This document shows, piece after piece, positions 28,801 to 39,597 of a stretch of DNA of 40,832 nucleotides (positions are counted from its first letter, which is position 1; each line of letters begins with the position of its first letter). Source of the DNA: Pseudomonas rhodesiae (GTDB lineage: Bacteria; Pseudomonadota; Gammaproteobacteria; Pseudomonadales; Pseudomonadaceae). The notes beneath the pieces were generated by a model. The model worked only from the letters and a program-made list of their open reading frames with translations, was not told the DNA's origin and searched no databases. The position numbers and the translations under genes are program-made. The stretch spans positions 1 through 40,832 of the forward strand of contig NZ_VFEU01000036.1 of NCBI RefSeq assembly GCF_007858255.1, given 5' to 3'.

Positions 28801-30023
28801 ACCTCTGGCAGTTCGCGCTCGACCATTTTCTTGGCCGCTTTGATGGTGGTCGCGAGGCCGCGCATTTCCAGCTTACCAAAGATGAACGGCTTGAACAGCT
28901 CAAGCGCCATTTTCTTAGGCAGACCACACTGGTGCAGACGCAGGGTCGGGCCTACGGTAATTACCGAACGACCGGAGTAGTCAACACGCTTACCGAGCAA
29001 GTTCTGACGGAAACGACCTTGCTTACCCTTGATCATGTCAGCCAAGGATTTCAGAGGACGCTTGTTCGAACCGGTGATAGCGCGACCACGACGACCGTTG
29101 TCGAGCAATGCATCGACAGCTTCTTGCAACATACGCTTTTCGTTACGCACGATGATGTCCGGAGCGGACAAATCGAGCAGGCGCTTCAAGCGGTTGTTAC
29201 GGTTGATCACGCGACGGTACAGGTCGTTGAGGTCGGACGTTGCGAAACGACCACCATCCAACGGCACCAGCGGACGCAGGTCTGGCGGCAGAACCGGCAG
29301 AACGGTCAGCACCATCCATTCTGGCAAGTTGCCGGAGCCTTGGAAGGCCTCCATCAACTTCAGCCGTTTGGACAGTTTCTTGATCTTGGTTTCGGAGTTG
29401 GTTTGCGGAATTTCTTCGCGCAGACGGCCAATCTCGTGCTCCAGGTCGATAGCGTGCAGCAGTTCGCGCACAGCTTCGGCACCCATGCGAGCATCGAAAT
29501 CATCGCCGAACTCTTCCAGCGCTTCGAAGTACTGCTCATCGTTCAGCAGCTGACCTTTTTCAAGGGTGGTCATGCCTGGATCGATAACGACATAGCTCTC
29601 AAAGTAGAGAACGCGCTCGATATCACGCAGGGTCATGTCCATCAGCAAGCCGATACGGGACGGCAGCGATTTCAGGAACCAGATGTGGGCAACCGGCGAA
29701 GCCAGCTCGATGTGTGCCATGCGCTCACGACGAACCTTGGCCAGCGCAACTTCAACGCCGCACTTCTCGCAGATCACACCACGGTGCTTCAAGCGCTTGT
29801 ACTTACCGCACAGGCACTCGTAATCCTTTACCGGGCCAAAGATCTTGGCGCAGAACAGACCGTCACGCTCTGGTTTGAACGTACGATAGTTGATGGTTTC
29901 CGGCTTTTTAACTTCACCGAACGACCACGAGCGGATCATCTCAGGCGATGCCAACCCAATACGGATGGCGTCGAACTCTTCGACTTGACCCTGGTTTTTC
30001 AGCAAATTCAGTAGGTCTTTCAA
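25824..30023 (-). CDS. rpoC: RNA polymerase beta' subunit
   Basis: Catalytic large subunit. The 1399 residues begin (M)KDLLNLLKNQGQVEEFDA; the start is TTG (30021-30023) with GGAGG at 30031-30035 at 7-base spacing. The N-terminal zinc ribbon is CLCGKYKRLKHRGVICEKCG (about 70-88). The Mg-binding NADFDGDQMAVH (about 458-469) is intact, and the second zinc site (CETRYGICAKCYG) and a trigger-loop stretch GEPGTQLTMRTFHIGGAA are seen. It follows rpoB by 64 bases with no terminator, and no hairpin terminator is visible after its stop. Confidence 0.98.
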   Translation of the reverse strand: MKDLLNLLKNQGQVEEFDAIRIGLASPEMIRSWSFGEVKKPETINYRTFKPERDGLFCAKIFGPVKDYECLCGKYKRLKHRGVICEKCGVEVALAKVRRERMAHIELASPVAHIWFLKSLPSRIGLLMDMTLRDIERVLYFESYVVIDPGMTTLEKGQLLNDEQYFEALEEFGDDFDARMGAEAVRELLHAIDLEHEIGRLREEIPQTNSETKIKKLSKRLKLMEAFQGSGNLPEWMVLTVLPVLPPDLRPLVPLDGGRFATSDLNDLYRRVINRNNRLKRLLDLSAPDIIVRNEKRMLQEAVDALLDNGRRGRAITGSNKRPLKSLADMIKGKQGRFRQNLLGKRVDYSGRSVITVGPTLRLHQCGLPKKMALELFKPFIFGKLEMRGLATTIKAAKKMVERELPEVWDVLAEVIREHPVLLNRAPTLHRLGIQAFEPVLIEGKAIQLHPLVCAAYNADFDGDQMAVHVPLTLEAQLEARALMMSTNNILSPANGEPIIVPSQDVVLGLYYMTREAINAKGEGRVFADLQEVDRVFRAGEAALHAKVKVRINETVNDRDGGSVTNTRIVDTTVGRALLYQVVPKGLSYDVVNLPMKKKAISKLINQCYRVVGLKETVIFADQLMYTGFAYSTISGVSIGVNDFVIPDEKARIIGAATDEVKEIESQYASGLVTQGEKYNKVIDLWSKANDEVSKAMMANLSKEKVIDRHGDEVDQESFNSMYMMADSGARGSAAQIRQLAGMRGLMAKPDGSIIETPITANFREGLSVLQYFISTHGARKGLADTALKTANSGYLTRRLVDVAQDLVVTEIDCGTEHGLLMTPHIEGGDVVEPLGERVLGRVIARDVFKPGTEEVIVPAGTLVDEKWVEFIELNSIDEVIVRSPISCETRYGICAKCYGRDLARGHQVNIGEAVGVIAAQSIGEPGTQLTMRTFHIGGAASRTSAADSVQVKNGGTVRLHNLKHVERVDGHLVAVSRSGELAIADDYGRERERYKLPYGAVISVKEGDKVDAGAIVAKWDPHTHPIVTEMKGTVTYVGMEEGITIKRQTDELTGMTNIEVLDAKDRPAAGKDIRPAVKMVDDNGKDLLLPGTDVIAQYFLPANALVGVADGAKIAIGDVIARIPQETSKTRDITGGLPRVADLFEARRPKEASILAEVSGTIAFGKETKGKRRLVITPNDGSDPYEELIPKWRHLNVFEGEQVNRGEVISDGPSDPHDILRLLGVSALAKYIVNEIQDVYRLQGVKINDKHIETILRQMLRKVEIAESGDSSFIKGDQMELTHVLVENERLANEDKFVSKFTRVLLGITKASLSTESFISAASFQETTRVLTEAAVTGKRDYLRGLKENVVVGRLIPAGTGLAYHSERKRRRDADKPLRVSASEVEAALTEALNSSGN

Positions 30024-30087
30024 GGCCTTTCCTCCTGGCGGAGCAGAGAGCGGGCATCACTGCCACGCTCTCGATTCGCGTCACGTG

Positions 30088-34161
<4,074 letters not shown>

Positions 34162-34225
34162 CAGCGTTCCCCAGCTTGGTCACCTGCTTGTTTGGCCCCT
34201 CCGACGGGAGCAGCCAGAAAATCTT

Positions 34226-34260
34226 GCAAACCCCATGGTTTGCACCACCGCATCGGGTGG
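34226..34260 (-). promoter_or_regulatory. Paired hairpins in the rplL-rpoB intercistronic RNA
   Basis: Two adjacent hairpins on the minus strand. One is CCACC/GGTGG (34245-34249 with 34256-34260) and the other is GCAAACC-ATGG-GGTTTGC (34226-34243), the latter followed by AAGATTTTC. They lie between the attenuator and rpoB. E. coli has an RNase III processing site in this interval, so they may be processing or stability elements. Confidence 0.5.
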
Positions 34261-34305
34261 CTACAGCGCGTTAATGGCGGCGACCGAGTCGACAGCCAAG
34301 AACGG

Positions 34306-34334
34306 AAAAAGGCCGGTGGCAAGAGCCACCAGCC
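34306..34334 (-). terminator. Attenuator between rplL and rpoB
   Basis: On the minus strand GGCTGGTGGC-TCTT-GCCACCGGCC (10 pairs, one G-U) is followed by TTTTT (34306-34310). It begins 47 bases after the rplL stop codon. The E. coli rplL-rpoB gap carries a partial terminator at the same place, which lowers rpoBC expression relative to L7/L12. It looks strong enough to act as the main attenuator here. Confidence 0.9.
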
Positions 34335-34380
34335 ATCAGCCTTCAGCTTAACGCTTGGGCTGGAGACGCAAGGTCGATGC

Positions 34381-34746
34381 TTACTTCAGCTCGACTTTAG
34401 CGCCTGCTTCTTCCAGAGCTGCTTTGGCTTTGTCAGCTGCGTCTTTGGCAACAGCTTCCAGAACCATGGCAGGAGCGCCGTCAACTACAGCCTTGGCTTC
34501 TTTCAGGCCCAGACCGGTCAGTTCACGTACTGCCTTGATCACGTTAACTTTCTTCTCGCCAGCTTCGGTCAGCATGACGTTGAATTCGGTTTGCTCTTCA
34601 ACAACGGCAGCAGCAGCAGCTGGGCCGGCGGAAGCAGCGGCAGCGGAAACGCCGAATTTCTCTTCGAAAGCTTTGATCAGCTCAACAACCTGCAGAACCG
34701 ACATTTCAGCTACGGCGTTGAGGATATCGTCTTGGGAGATAGACAT
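34381..34746 (-). CDS. rplL: 50S ribosomal protein L7/L12
   Basis: Stalk protein present in several copies per ribosome, recruiting translation GTPases. The 121 residues have an N-terminal dimerisation helix (MSISQDDILNAVAEMSVLQV), a flexible Ala-rich hinge (about 35-50) and a C-terminal factor-binding domain with VNVIKAVRELTGLGLKEAKA. 78 bases after rplJ, then the attenuator before rpoB. Confidence 0.98.
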   Translation of the reverse strand: MSISQDDILNAVAEMSVLQVVELIKAFEEKFGVSAAAASAGPAAAAAVVEEQTEFNVMLTEAGEKKVNVIKAVRELTGLGLKEAKAVVDGAPAMVLEAVAKDAADKAKAALEEAGAKVELK

Positions 34747-34824
34747 TGCTGTATTTCCTGAATTGGGGGACGGCCTACTCGGCCATCGAAATAAACAAAA
34801 ATACGCGAAAGAAGACGCTCAGCC

Positions 34825-35325
34825 TTAGGCTGCGGCTGCTTCTTTTTGCTCGCGAACTGCGGCCAGAGTACGAGCCAGCTTGCTGGTAGCGCCTTGAATC
34901 ACGCTCATCAGCTGCGAAATGGCTTCGTCGCGGGTCGGCAGTGTTGCCAGTACGTCGATTTGGTTAGCTGCGAGGAACTTGCCCTCGAACGCAGCTGCCT
35001 TGATCTCGAACTTATCCTGACTCTTGGCGAACTCTTTGAACAAACGGGCAGCAGCGCCTGGATGCTCTTTGGAGAACGCGATCAGAGTCGGGCCGGTGAA
35101 CACGTCGTTGAGGACACTGTATTCAGTGTCAGCAACAGCGCGCTTTAGCAGGGTGTTACGCACAACACGTACGTATACGCCAGCTTCACGAGCCTCTTTA
35201 CGGAGTCCGGTCATAGCGCCTACTGTCACACCACGGGCATCAGCCACGACAGCGGACAGAGCAGCTTTGGCAGCCTCGTTGACTTCAGCGACGATGGCCT
35301 TCTTGTCTTCGAGATTAATTGCCAC
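34825..35325 (-). CDS. rplJ: 50S ribosomal protein L10
   Basis: Anchors L7/L12 dimers to 23S rRNA. The 166 residues begin (M)AINLEDKKAIVAEVNEAAK, with GTG as initiator (35323-35325). The N-terminal rRNA-binding part (RGVTVGAMTGLRKEAREAGV) is followed by the stalk helix. The weak GTG start and long structured leader (35326-35480) fit L10-L7/L12 feedback control. Confidence 0.98.
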   Translation of the reverse strand: MAINLEDKKAIVAEVNEAAKAALSAVVADARGVTVGAMTGLRKEAREAGVYVRVVRNTLLKRAVADTEYSVLNDVFTGPTLIAFSKEHPGAAARLFKEFAKSQDKFEIKAAAFEGKFLAANQIDVLATLPTRDEAISQLMSVIQGATSKLARTLAAVREQKEAAAA

Positions 35326-35480
35326 GGGTTTAACTCCTGCTTGTTACCGTTTCATCTGGCCGGAGCCGGATGTCGTTTTGGTGTCTGATTCGGTAAGGAA
35401 CCGGGAGCACCATCTGCGTAGGCTTGTGGTTTAAGACTTGCGTCGCCTACGGTCTTGGATAGCCCCCGCCAGGCAGGGAC
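35326..35480 (-). ncRNA. Candidate L10 leader RNA
   Basis: The long untranslated leader of rplJ. GTAGGC and GCCTAC arms around CGACGCAAGTCTTAAACCACAA can form a stem with an internal loop, reminiscent of the L10 leader family in which L10-L7/L12 binds a kink-turn. I recognise it by position, length and partial motif rather than by covariance. Confidence 0.55.
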
Positions 35481-35486
35481 CCCAAT

Positions 35487-35516
35487 TTTATCAACTGGCG
35501 CAATTTCTCGCGCCAA
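35487..35516 (-). promoter_or_regulatory. Possible rplJL promoter and hairpin after rplA
   Basis: On the minus strand TTGGCG (35511-35516) and GATAAA (35487-35492) have an 18-base spacer. TGGCGC/GCGCCA (35496-35501 with 35510-35515) forms a hairpin inside it that may act as a weak terminator after rplA. An E. coli promoter sits at this place, but the match here is modest. Confidence 0.35.
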
Positions 35517-35524
35517 TCTGTGTC

Positions 35525-36220
35525 TTATACGTCCAGCGAACCTTGGTCGATGACCAGACCTGGGCCCATAGTGGTGCTCAGGGTAACGCGCTTGACATAG
35601 ATGCCTTTCGAAGAAGCTGGCTTGATACGCTTGAGATCCGCGATCAGCGCTTCAACGTTTTCCTTCAGCTTGACGGCGTCGAAGCCAACCTTGCCAACGG
35701 AGGTGTGAATGATGCCGTTTTTGTCGGTGCGATAACGAACCTGACCAGCTTTGGCGTTCTTAACCGCGGTAGCTACGTCTGGAGTTACTGTGCCGACTTT
35801 TGGGTTAGGCATCAGGCCACGTGGACCCAGGATCTGACCCAACTGACCAACAACACGCATGGCATCAGGAGAAGCGATGACTACGTCGTAGTTCAGGTCG
35901 CCGCCTTTCATTTCGGCAGCCAGGTCGTCCATGCCAACGCGATCAGCGCCGGCGGCCAGGGCAGCTTCAGCCGCTGGACCCTGGGTGAAGACAGCTACAC
36001 GTACAGTCTTGCCAGTACCGTGTGGCAGCACAGTAGCGCTACGGACGACCTGGTCGGATTTACGTGGGTCAACGCCGAGGTTCACAGCAACGTCAACGGA
36101 CTCGCTGAACTTGACAGTCGACAGCTCGGTCAGCAGAGCGGCGGCGTCTACAAAATTGTAGGACTTGCCTGCTTCGATTTTGCCGGCGATAGCCTTTTGG
36201 CGCTTGGTCAGCTTAGCCAT
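35525..36220 (-). CDS. rplA: 50S ribosomal protein L1
   Basis: Mobile L1 stalk protein that ejects E-site tRNA; in E. coli it represses the rplK-rplA mRNA. The 231 residues include DPRKSDQVVRSATVLPHGTG and the LGPRGLMPNPKVGTVTPDVA signature. It overlaps rplK by one base (TAATG), so the two are translationally coupled. Its putative target is the rRNA-like hairpin at 36667-36695 before rplK. Confidence 0.98.
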   Translation of the reverse strand: MAKLTKRQKAIAGKIEAGKSYNFVDAAALLTELSTVKFSESVDVAVNLGVDPRKSDQVVRSATVLPHGTGKTVRVAVFTQGPAAEAALAAGADRVGMDDLAAEMKGGDLNYDVVIASPDAMRVVGQLGQILGPRGLMPNPKVGTVTPDVATAVKNAKAGQVRYRTDKNGIIHTSVGKVGFDAVKLKENVEALIADLKRIKPASSKGIYVKRVTLSTTMGPGLVIDQGSLDV

Positions 36221-36651
36221 TACACACCCTCCACGTTAAGGCCCATGCTACGAGCAGAACCGGCGATGGTACGCACGGCTGCATCCATATCAGCTGCAGT
36301 CAGATCCGCGTTTTTGGTTTTCGCGATTTCTTCCAGCTGAGCACGAGTTACGGTCCCAACCTTAACGGTGTTTGGACGAGCGGAACCGCTAGTCAGACCA
36401 GCAGCCTTTTTCAACAACACCGAAGCCGGGGTCGACTTGGTTTCGAAGGTGAAGCTACGGTCGCTGTATACAGTGATGATCACTGGAGTCGGCAGACCTG
36501 GCTCAAGACCCTGGGTACGGGCGTTGAAGGCCTTGCAGAATTCCATGATATTCACGCCATGCTGACCCAGAGCTGGACCGACAGGTGGACTAGGGTTGGC
36601 CTGAGCGGCCTTCACTTGCAGCTTGATGTAAGCGGTAATCTTCTTGGCCAT
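36220..36651 (-). CDS. rplK: 50S ribosomal protein L11
   Basis: Stalk-base protein of the GTPase-associated centre, needed for the stringent response through RelA. I start at ATG 36651 (MAKKITAYIKLQVKAAQANP), giving 143 residues; the frame is open 4 codons upstream. The thiostrepton-site prolines in NPSPPVGPALGQHGVNIMEF and the C-terminal rRNA-binding part ending SARSMGLNVEGV are present. First gene of rplKA. Confidence 0.98.
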   Translation of the reverse strand: MAKKITAYIKLQVKAAQANPSPPVGPALGQHGVNIMEFCKAFNARTQGLEPGLPTPVIITVYSDRSFTFETKSTPASVLLKKAAGLTSGSARPNTVKVGTVTRAQLEEIAKTKNADLTAADMDAAVRTIAGSARSMGLNVEGV

Positions 36652-36666
36652 GAGGCACTCCAATTA

Positions 36667-36695
36667 CGGGTTCAGACGCCTCGAAAGGCTCCCCG
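36667..36695 (-). promoter_or_regulatory. Candidate L1-binding site in the rplK leader
   Basis: On the minus strand an outer stem CGGG/CCCG encloses an asymmetric loop (GA opposite GTCTGAA) and an inner GCCT-TTCG-AGGC hairpin. An asymmetric-loop stem like this is the type of fold L1 uses on 23S rRNA and on its own mRNA. It lies 15-44 bases before the rplK ATG, a place suited to translational feedback. Confidence 0.5.
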
Positions 36696-36723
36696 GTTAC
36701 TTGCGCGTTTATCCCAGTGACGA

Positions 36724-36752
36724 CAAAACCCCACAGCCTAAGGCTGCGGGGT
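36724..36752 (-). terminator. Terminator between nusG and rplK
   Basis: On the minus strand AACCCCGCAGCC-TTA-GGCTGTGGGGTT (12 pairs, one G-U) is followed by TTG. The tail is short, so read-through into rplKA is possible. No better promoter for rplK was found, so partial termination seems likely. Confidence 0.8.
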
Positions 36753-36768
36753 TGGGATGCATGTTCAG

Positions 36769-37302
36769 CTAGACCTTCTCGACCTGACTGAACTCCAACT
36801 CTACCGGAGTAGAGCGACCGAAAATGAGCACTGCCACCTGGATTCGGCTCTTTTCGTAGTTAACCTCTTCGACGGTACCGTTAAAATCAGCAAACGGACC
36901 ATCAGTGACACGAACAACCTCACCCGGCTCGAACAACGTCTTCGGCTTAGGCTTGTCGCTACCATCAGCAACACGACGCAGAATTGCTTCCGCTTCTTTA
37001 TCGGTGATAGGAGCAGGCTTATCAGCTGTACCGCCGATAAAACCCATGACACGAGGAGTGTCCTTGACCAAGTGCCAAGTACCTTCATTCATGTCCATCT
37101 GAACCAGCACATAGCCAGGGAAGAACTTGCGTTCGCTTTTGCGCTTTTGACCATTCCGCATTTCAACCACTTCTTCAGTGGGAACGAGGATTTCGCCGAA
37201 GCCATCTTCCATGCCTGCAAGCTTTACGCGCTCCAGCAAAGAGCGCATAACATGCTTCTCGTAACCGGAGTAAGCATGCACAACATACCAACGCTTAGCC
37301 AC
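36769..37302 (-). CDS. nusG: Transcription termination/antitermination factor NusG
   Basis: Binds RNA polymerase and links it to Rho or to ribosomal S10. The 177 residues begin (M)AKRWYVVHAYSGYEKHVMRS with GTG as initiator (37300-37302). The N-terminal NGN domain (about 1-115, including RKFFPGYVLVQMDMNEGTWH) is followed by the KOW domain (PFADFNGTVEEVNYEKSRIQ). 9 bases after secE. Its ribosomal partner S10 is encoded at 20819-21130. Confidence 0.98.
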   Translation of the reverse strand: MAKRWYVVHAYSGYEKHVMRSLLERVKLAGMEDGFGEILVPTEEVVEMRNGQKRKSERKFFPGYVLVQMDMNEGTWHLVKDTPRVMGFIGGTADKPAPITDKEAEAILRRVADGSDKPKPKTLFEPGEVVRVTDGPFADFNGTVEEVNYEKSRIQVAVLIFGRSTPVELEFSQVEKV

Positions 37303-37311
37303 GGGACACCC

Positions 37312-37680
37312 TTAGCCAACAATCAAGGAAACAAGCCAACCGAGCAGGGAATCAAGCCCCCACAACAGCAACGCCATAACCAGAACAACAGCCACAACAA
37401 TCAATGTGGTCTGCGTGGTTTCTTGGCGAGTCGGCCAAACGACTTTACGAATTTCGGTGCGAGCTTCCTTTACCAGAACCGCGAACGACTTACCCTTGGC
37501 AGTTTGGAGACCAACAAAAGCAGCCACCGCAGCAAGAGCAAGCAAACCCAGAACACGGTACAGGATCGGCGAAGCAGAATAGTACTGATTGCCAACAACG
37601 CCTACGACCACCAAAGCGACCACAAACAGCCACTTGACGAGATCGAAACGAGAGCTTTGAGCTTCAGTCTTAGGAGTCAT
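37312..37680 (-). CDS. secE: Preprotein translocase subunit SecE
   Basis: Essential small clamp of the SecYEG channel. The 122 residues show three hydrophobic segments (about 15-33, 41-58 and 90-120). The conserved cytosolic helix EARTEIRKVVWPTRQETTQT lies before the last one, as in the three-helix SecE of gammaproteobacteria. Second in the tRNA-Trp-secE-nusG unit, 45 bases after the tRNA. Confidence 0.97.
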   Translation of the reverse strand: MTPKTEAQSSRFDLVKWLFVVALVVVGVVGNQYYSASPILYRVLGLLALAAVAAFVGLQTAKGKSFAVLVKEARTEIRKVVWPTRQETTQTTLIVVAVVLVMALLLWGLDSLLGWLVSLIVG

Positions 37681-37725
37681 CTATGAAGATCCTGTGAAAA
37701 GAAAGCCAGACACACCACGTGAATC

Positions 37726-37801
37726 TGGCAGGTCAGGAGGGAATCGAACCCCCAACCTACGGTTTTGGAGACCGTCGCTCTGCCAATTGAGCTACTGACC
37801 T
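37726..37801 (-). tRNA. tRNA-Trp (CCA)
   Basis: 76 bases including an encoded CCA end. Acceptor AGGTCAG pairs with CTGACCT, the anticodon loop TCTCCAAAA contains CCA, and the T-loop GGTTCGATTCC is standard. Own promoter at 37822-37850. Transcribed with secE and nusG. Confidence 0.98.
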
Positions 37802-37821
37802 AAAACAAAATCAGGCCGACC

Positions 37822-37850
37822 ATTATGCAGACCTGAAAAAGACTTTACAA
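37822..37850 (-). promoter_or_regulatory. Promoter of tRNA-Trp-secE-nusG
   Basis: On the minus strand TTGTAA (37845-37850) and CATAAT (37822-37827) with a 17-base spacer, followed by the GC-rich GGTCGGCC. The start is near 37815, about 15 bases before the mature tRNA. It lies downstream of the tRNA-Thr terminator. Confidence 0.75.
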
Positions 37851-37923
37851 CAACCAACCTCAAGAGACTCGACAACCCAACATCAAAGCCAGGAGCAACA
37901 CAATCAAGCCAAGGCAGCCGTTA

Positions 37924-37952
37924 AAACAAAGGCAGATATTTTCATATCTGCC
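37924..37952 (-). terminator. Terminator after tRNA-Thr
   Basis: On the minus strand GGCAGATAT-GAAA-ATATCTGCC is followed by TTTGTTTT. Stem 37931-37939 with 37944-37952. It closes the Tyr-Gly-Thr tRNA unit just where tufB would start in related genomes. Confidence 0.88.
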
Positions 37953-37960
37953 TTGTCATA

Positions 37961-38036
37961 TGGAGCTCTTGAGCGGATTTGAACCGCTGACCTCACCCTT
38001 ACCAAGGGTGTGCTCTACCAACTGAGCTACAAGAGC
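37961..38036 (-). tRNA. tRNA-Thr (GGT)
   Basis: 76 bases with encoded CCA. Acceptor GCTCTTG/CAAGAGC; the anticodon stem CACCC/GGGTG holds loop TTGGTAA with anticodon GGT. 26 bases after tRNA-Gly. Followed by a terminator rather than tufB. Confidence 0.97.
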
Positions 38037-38062
38037 GAAACACTTTGCACAACCTGCAAACT

Positions 38063-38136
<74 letters not shown>

Positions 38137-38160
38137 CGAGCTTGCAGCTCACGCTAAAAA

Positions 38161-38245
<85 letters not shown>

Positions 38246-38258
38246 TAAGCGAGCCGGC

Positions 38259-38286
38259 ATTCTACATCATGCCAGCCTTCTGTCAA
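38259..38286 (-). promoter_or_regulatory. tRNA-Tyr operon promoter (proximal)
   Basis: On the minus strand consensus TTGACA (38281-38286) and TAGAAT (38259-38264) with a 16-base spacer, followed by GCCGGCTCGC. The GC-rich discriminator is typical of stringently controlled stable-RNA promoters. Confidence 0.9.
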
Positions 38287-38329
38287 CAACTTTCTCATTT
38301 AAAAATATGAGGTTAGCAGCGTTGACCTT

Positions 38330-38370
38330 CGCTTCACCCTGTAGACCTCAAAGGTCTTCACTGCGAAGCG
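38330..38370. repeat. Nested inverted repeat between the two tRNA promoters
   Basis: Outer arms CGCTTC (38330-38335) and GAAGCG (38365-38370) flank an inner 6-base hairpin AGACCT-CAA-AGGTCT (38343-38357). There is no U-tract on either strand. It could act as a weak terminator of the birA-coaX-SPOR transcript or as a protein site upstream of the tRNA promoter. Confidence 0.7.
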
Positions 38371-38376
38371 GGCGCC

Positions 38377-38405
38377 ATTCTATTCAAACTATTGGGCAGT
38401 TGCAA
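38377..38405 (-). promoter_or_regulatory. tRNA-Tyr operon promoter (distal)
   Basis: On the minus strand TTGCAA (38400-38405) and TAGAAT (38377-38382) with a 17-base spacer and the discriminator GGCGCCCGC. It overlaps the last codons of the SPOR-like gene. With the proximal promoter it forms a tandem pair 118 bases apart. Confidence 0.6.
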
Positions 38406-38835
38406 CGCCTTCGCACAACATTATTTTATGTTTTAACTCATTGAATTCCTTAGCAAGGTTTTCAAACGGCAGATCATCAGCCAGGCGCCGGCTTTCCGGA
38501 GCAACTCTTAACCAATAGCGAGAGGCATCCGCCCCCTTCAGCGACTGGACCTGGACCTTTATATCCAGACTAGTGAGGCGCTGCTCCAAGGCTAGCGCCT
38601 GGCGCTGATCAGCAAATCCACCGATATACAAACAGGCATCTTGCGCCTCAGGCACCCTCGCGCGATCCCGGCGAACGGCCGCGTCAGAGGACTCACTTAG
38701 CAGTCGAATATCCTGGGCTGAGCCACGATATAGATTAAGAGGCGTAACATCTTTGGCGCGCAACGGCGCCTCTTGCTGATGCCAGATGTAATAGAAGACA
38801 TTCAGAACGAGCAGAAGCAGAAACAGCCAACGCAT
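38389..38835 (-). CDS. Small membrane-anchored SPOR-like protein
   Basis: Function unknown. The 148 residues start MRWLFLLLLVLNVFYYIWHQ with an N-terminal hydrophobic anchor (about 1-18). After a polar linker, a C-terminal region (about 68-120: ACLYIGGFADQRQALALEQR, then RYWLRVAPES) has the spacing of a SPOR peptidoglycan-binding domain, though it is divergent. I use ATG 38835; TTG 38841 in frame sits at closer spacing to GAGG, so the start could be two codons longer. It is third in birA-coaX-SPOR, 12 bases after coaX. The same neighbour follows coaX in P. aeruginosa as I recall it. Confidence 0.8.
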   Translation of the reverse strand: MRWLFLLLLVLNVFYYIWHQQEAPLRAKDVTPLNLYRGSAQDIRLLSESSDAAVRRDRARVPEAQDACLYIGGFADQRQALALEQRLTSLDIKVQVQSLKGADASRYWLRVAPESRRLADDLPFENLAKEFNELKHKIMLCEGVATAQ

Positions 38836-38847
38836 AGACAAGACACC

Positions 38848-39597
38848 TCAAGGCAAGGGGCACGCCATCGCCAATCCAACGAAAACCAAGTCTGGGACAA
38901 GTCGGGCTCCTGGAACATCATCAGCAACCAACCCTGCATCGCCCCCTGTGAGAAACACAGTGAAATCATCTCCCCAGTAGCTGCGAGCAAGCTCCAGCTG
39001 CGTCAACGCGAACCCTCTCAACATCAATGTGCAACCACGCTCTACAGCCTCCACAGTCGTACGTCCTGGCGAAAGGCTCTCATGGGCTCGCTCAGCAGCA
39101 ATATCGTCATAACGTATCTTGCGCGTATGAGTACGTAATTGATTCCGCATCAGTGGCATCCCGGGACAGATGAAGCCCCCCAAATGCTCGCCCCCCATCG
39201 AAATGTAATCAGCTGTCGCCGCAGTGCCAAAGTCGAGTACCAGACAAGCCCTAGAGGCCAACTTGAATGCCCCCAGCATTGCCAACCATCGATCGAGGCC
39301 CAGACGCTCAAATTCCTCATAACCATTGCGCACGCCAGCCATTTCCCGAGCAGACACCGCCACCGAGACAGCGATGCCGAACACACGCTTTAGAGTATCA
39401 ACCAGCTTATCGGTCTCCTCTGCGGCACGAACACTTACTAGTCGGCAACGTGTCAGAATCAAACCCGGAACAGCTGCCAGCCCCTCAATTAAAGCCGTGT
39501 CCGATCCGACAACCCCCTCCGCATAAGTTGATATACCGATAGGCTCGAGAACACGCCATTTGATGAAGCTATTCCCACAGTCAAGCTCAAGAATCAT
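38848..39597 (-). CDS. coaX: Type III pantothenate kinase
   Basis: Phosphorylates pantothenate, the first step of coenzyme A synthesis; this class is not feedback-inhibited by CoA and needs a monovalent cation. The 249 residues begin MILELDCGNSFIKWRV, the class motif with the ATP-binding Asp6. GLDRWLAMLGA (near residue 99), DFGTAATADYIS and the GGFICPGMPLMRNQLRTHT segment are all present. I use ATG 39597, which overlaps the birA end by 11 bases; GTG 39600 is an alternative. The pair joins biotin and CoA cofactor functions. Confidence 0.95.
   Translation of the reverse strand: MILELDCGNSFIKWRVLEPIGISTYAEGVVGSDTALIEGLAAVPGLILTRCRLVSVRAAEETDKLVDTLKRVFGIAVSVAVSAREMAGVRNGYEEFERLGLDRWLAMLGAFKLASRACLVLDFGTAATADYISMGGEHLGGFICPGMPLMRNQLRTHTRKIRYDDIAAERAHESLSPGRTTVEAVERGCTLMLRGFALTQLELARSYWGDDFTVFLTGGDAGLVADDVPGARLVPDLVFVGLAMACPLP

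Noticed and set aside
25926..30014. Plus-strand open frame of 1362 codons opposite rpoC
   Set aside because: It is codon-aligned with rpoC, so its stops could only arise from TTA, CTA or TCA codons, which this genome avoids. The protein is not recognisable and the frame has no ribosome site or promoter of its own.
34192..34761. Plus-strand frame opposite rplL and the attenuator
   Set aside because: Overlaps three hairpins and rplL; the Ala-rich hinge of rplL makes the opposite strand open by chance.
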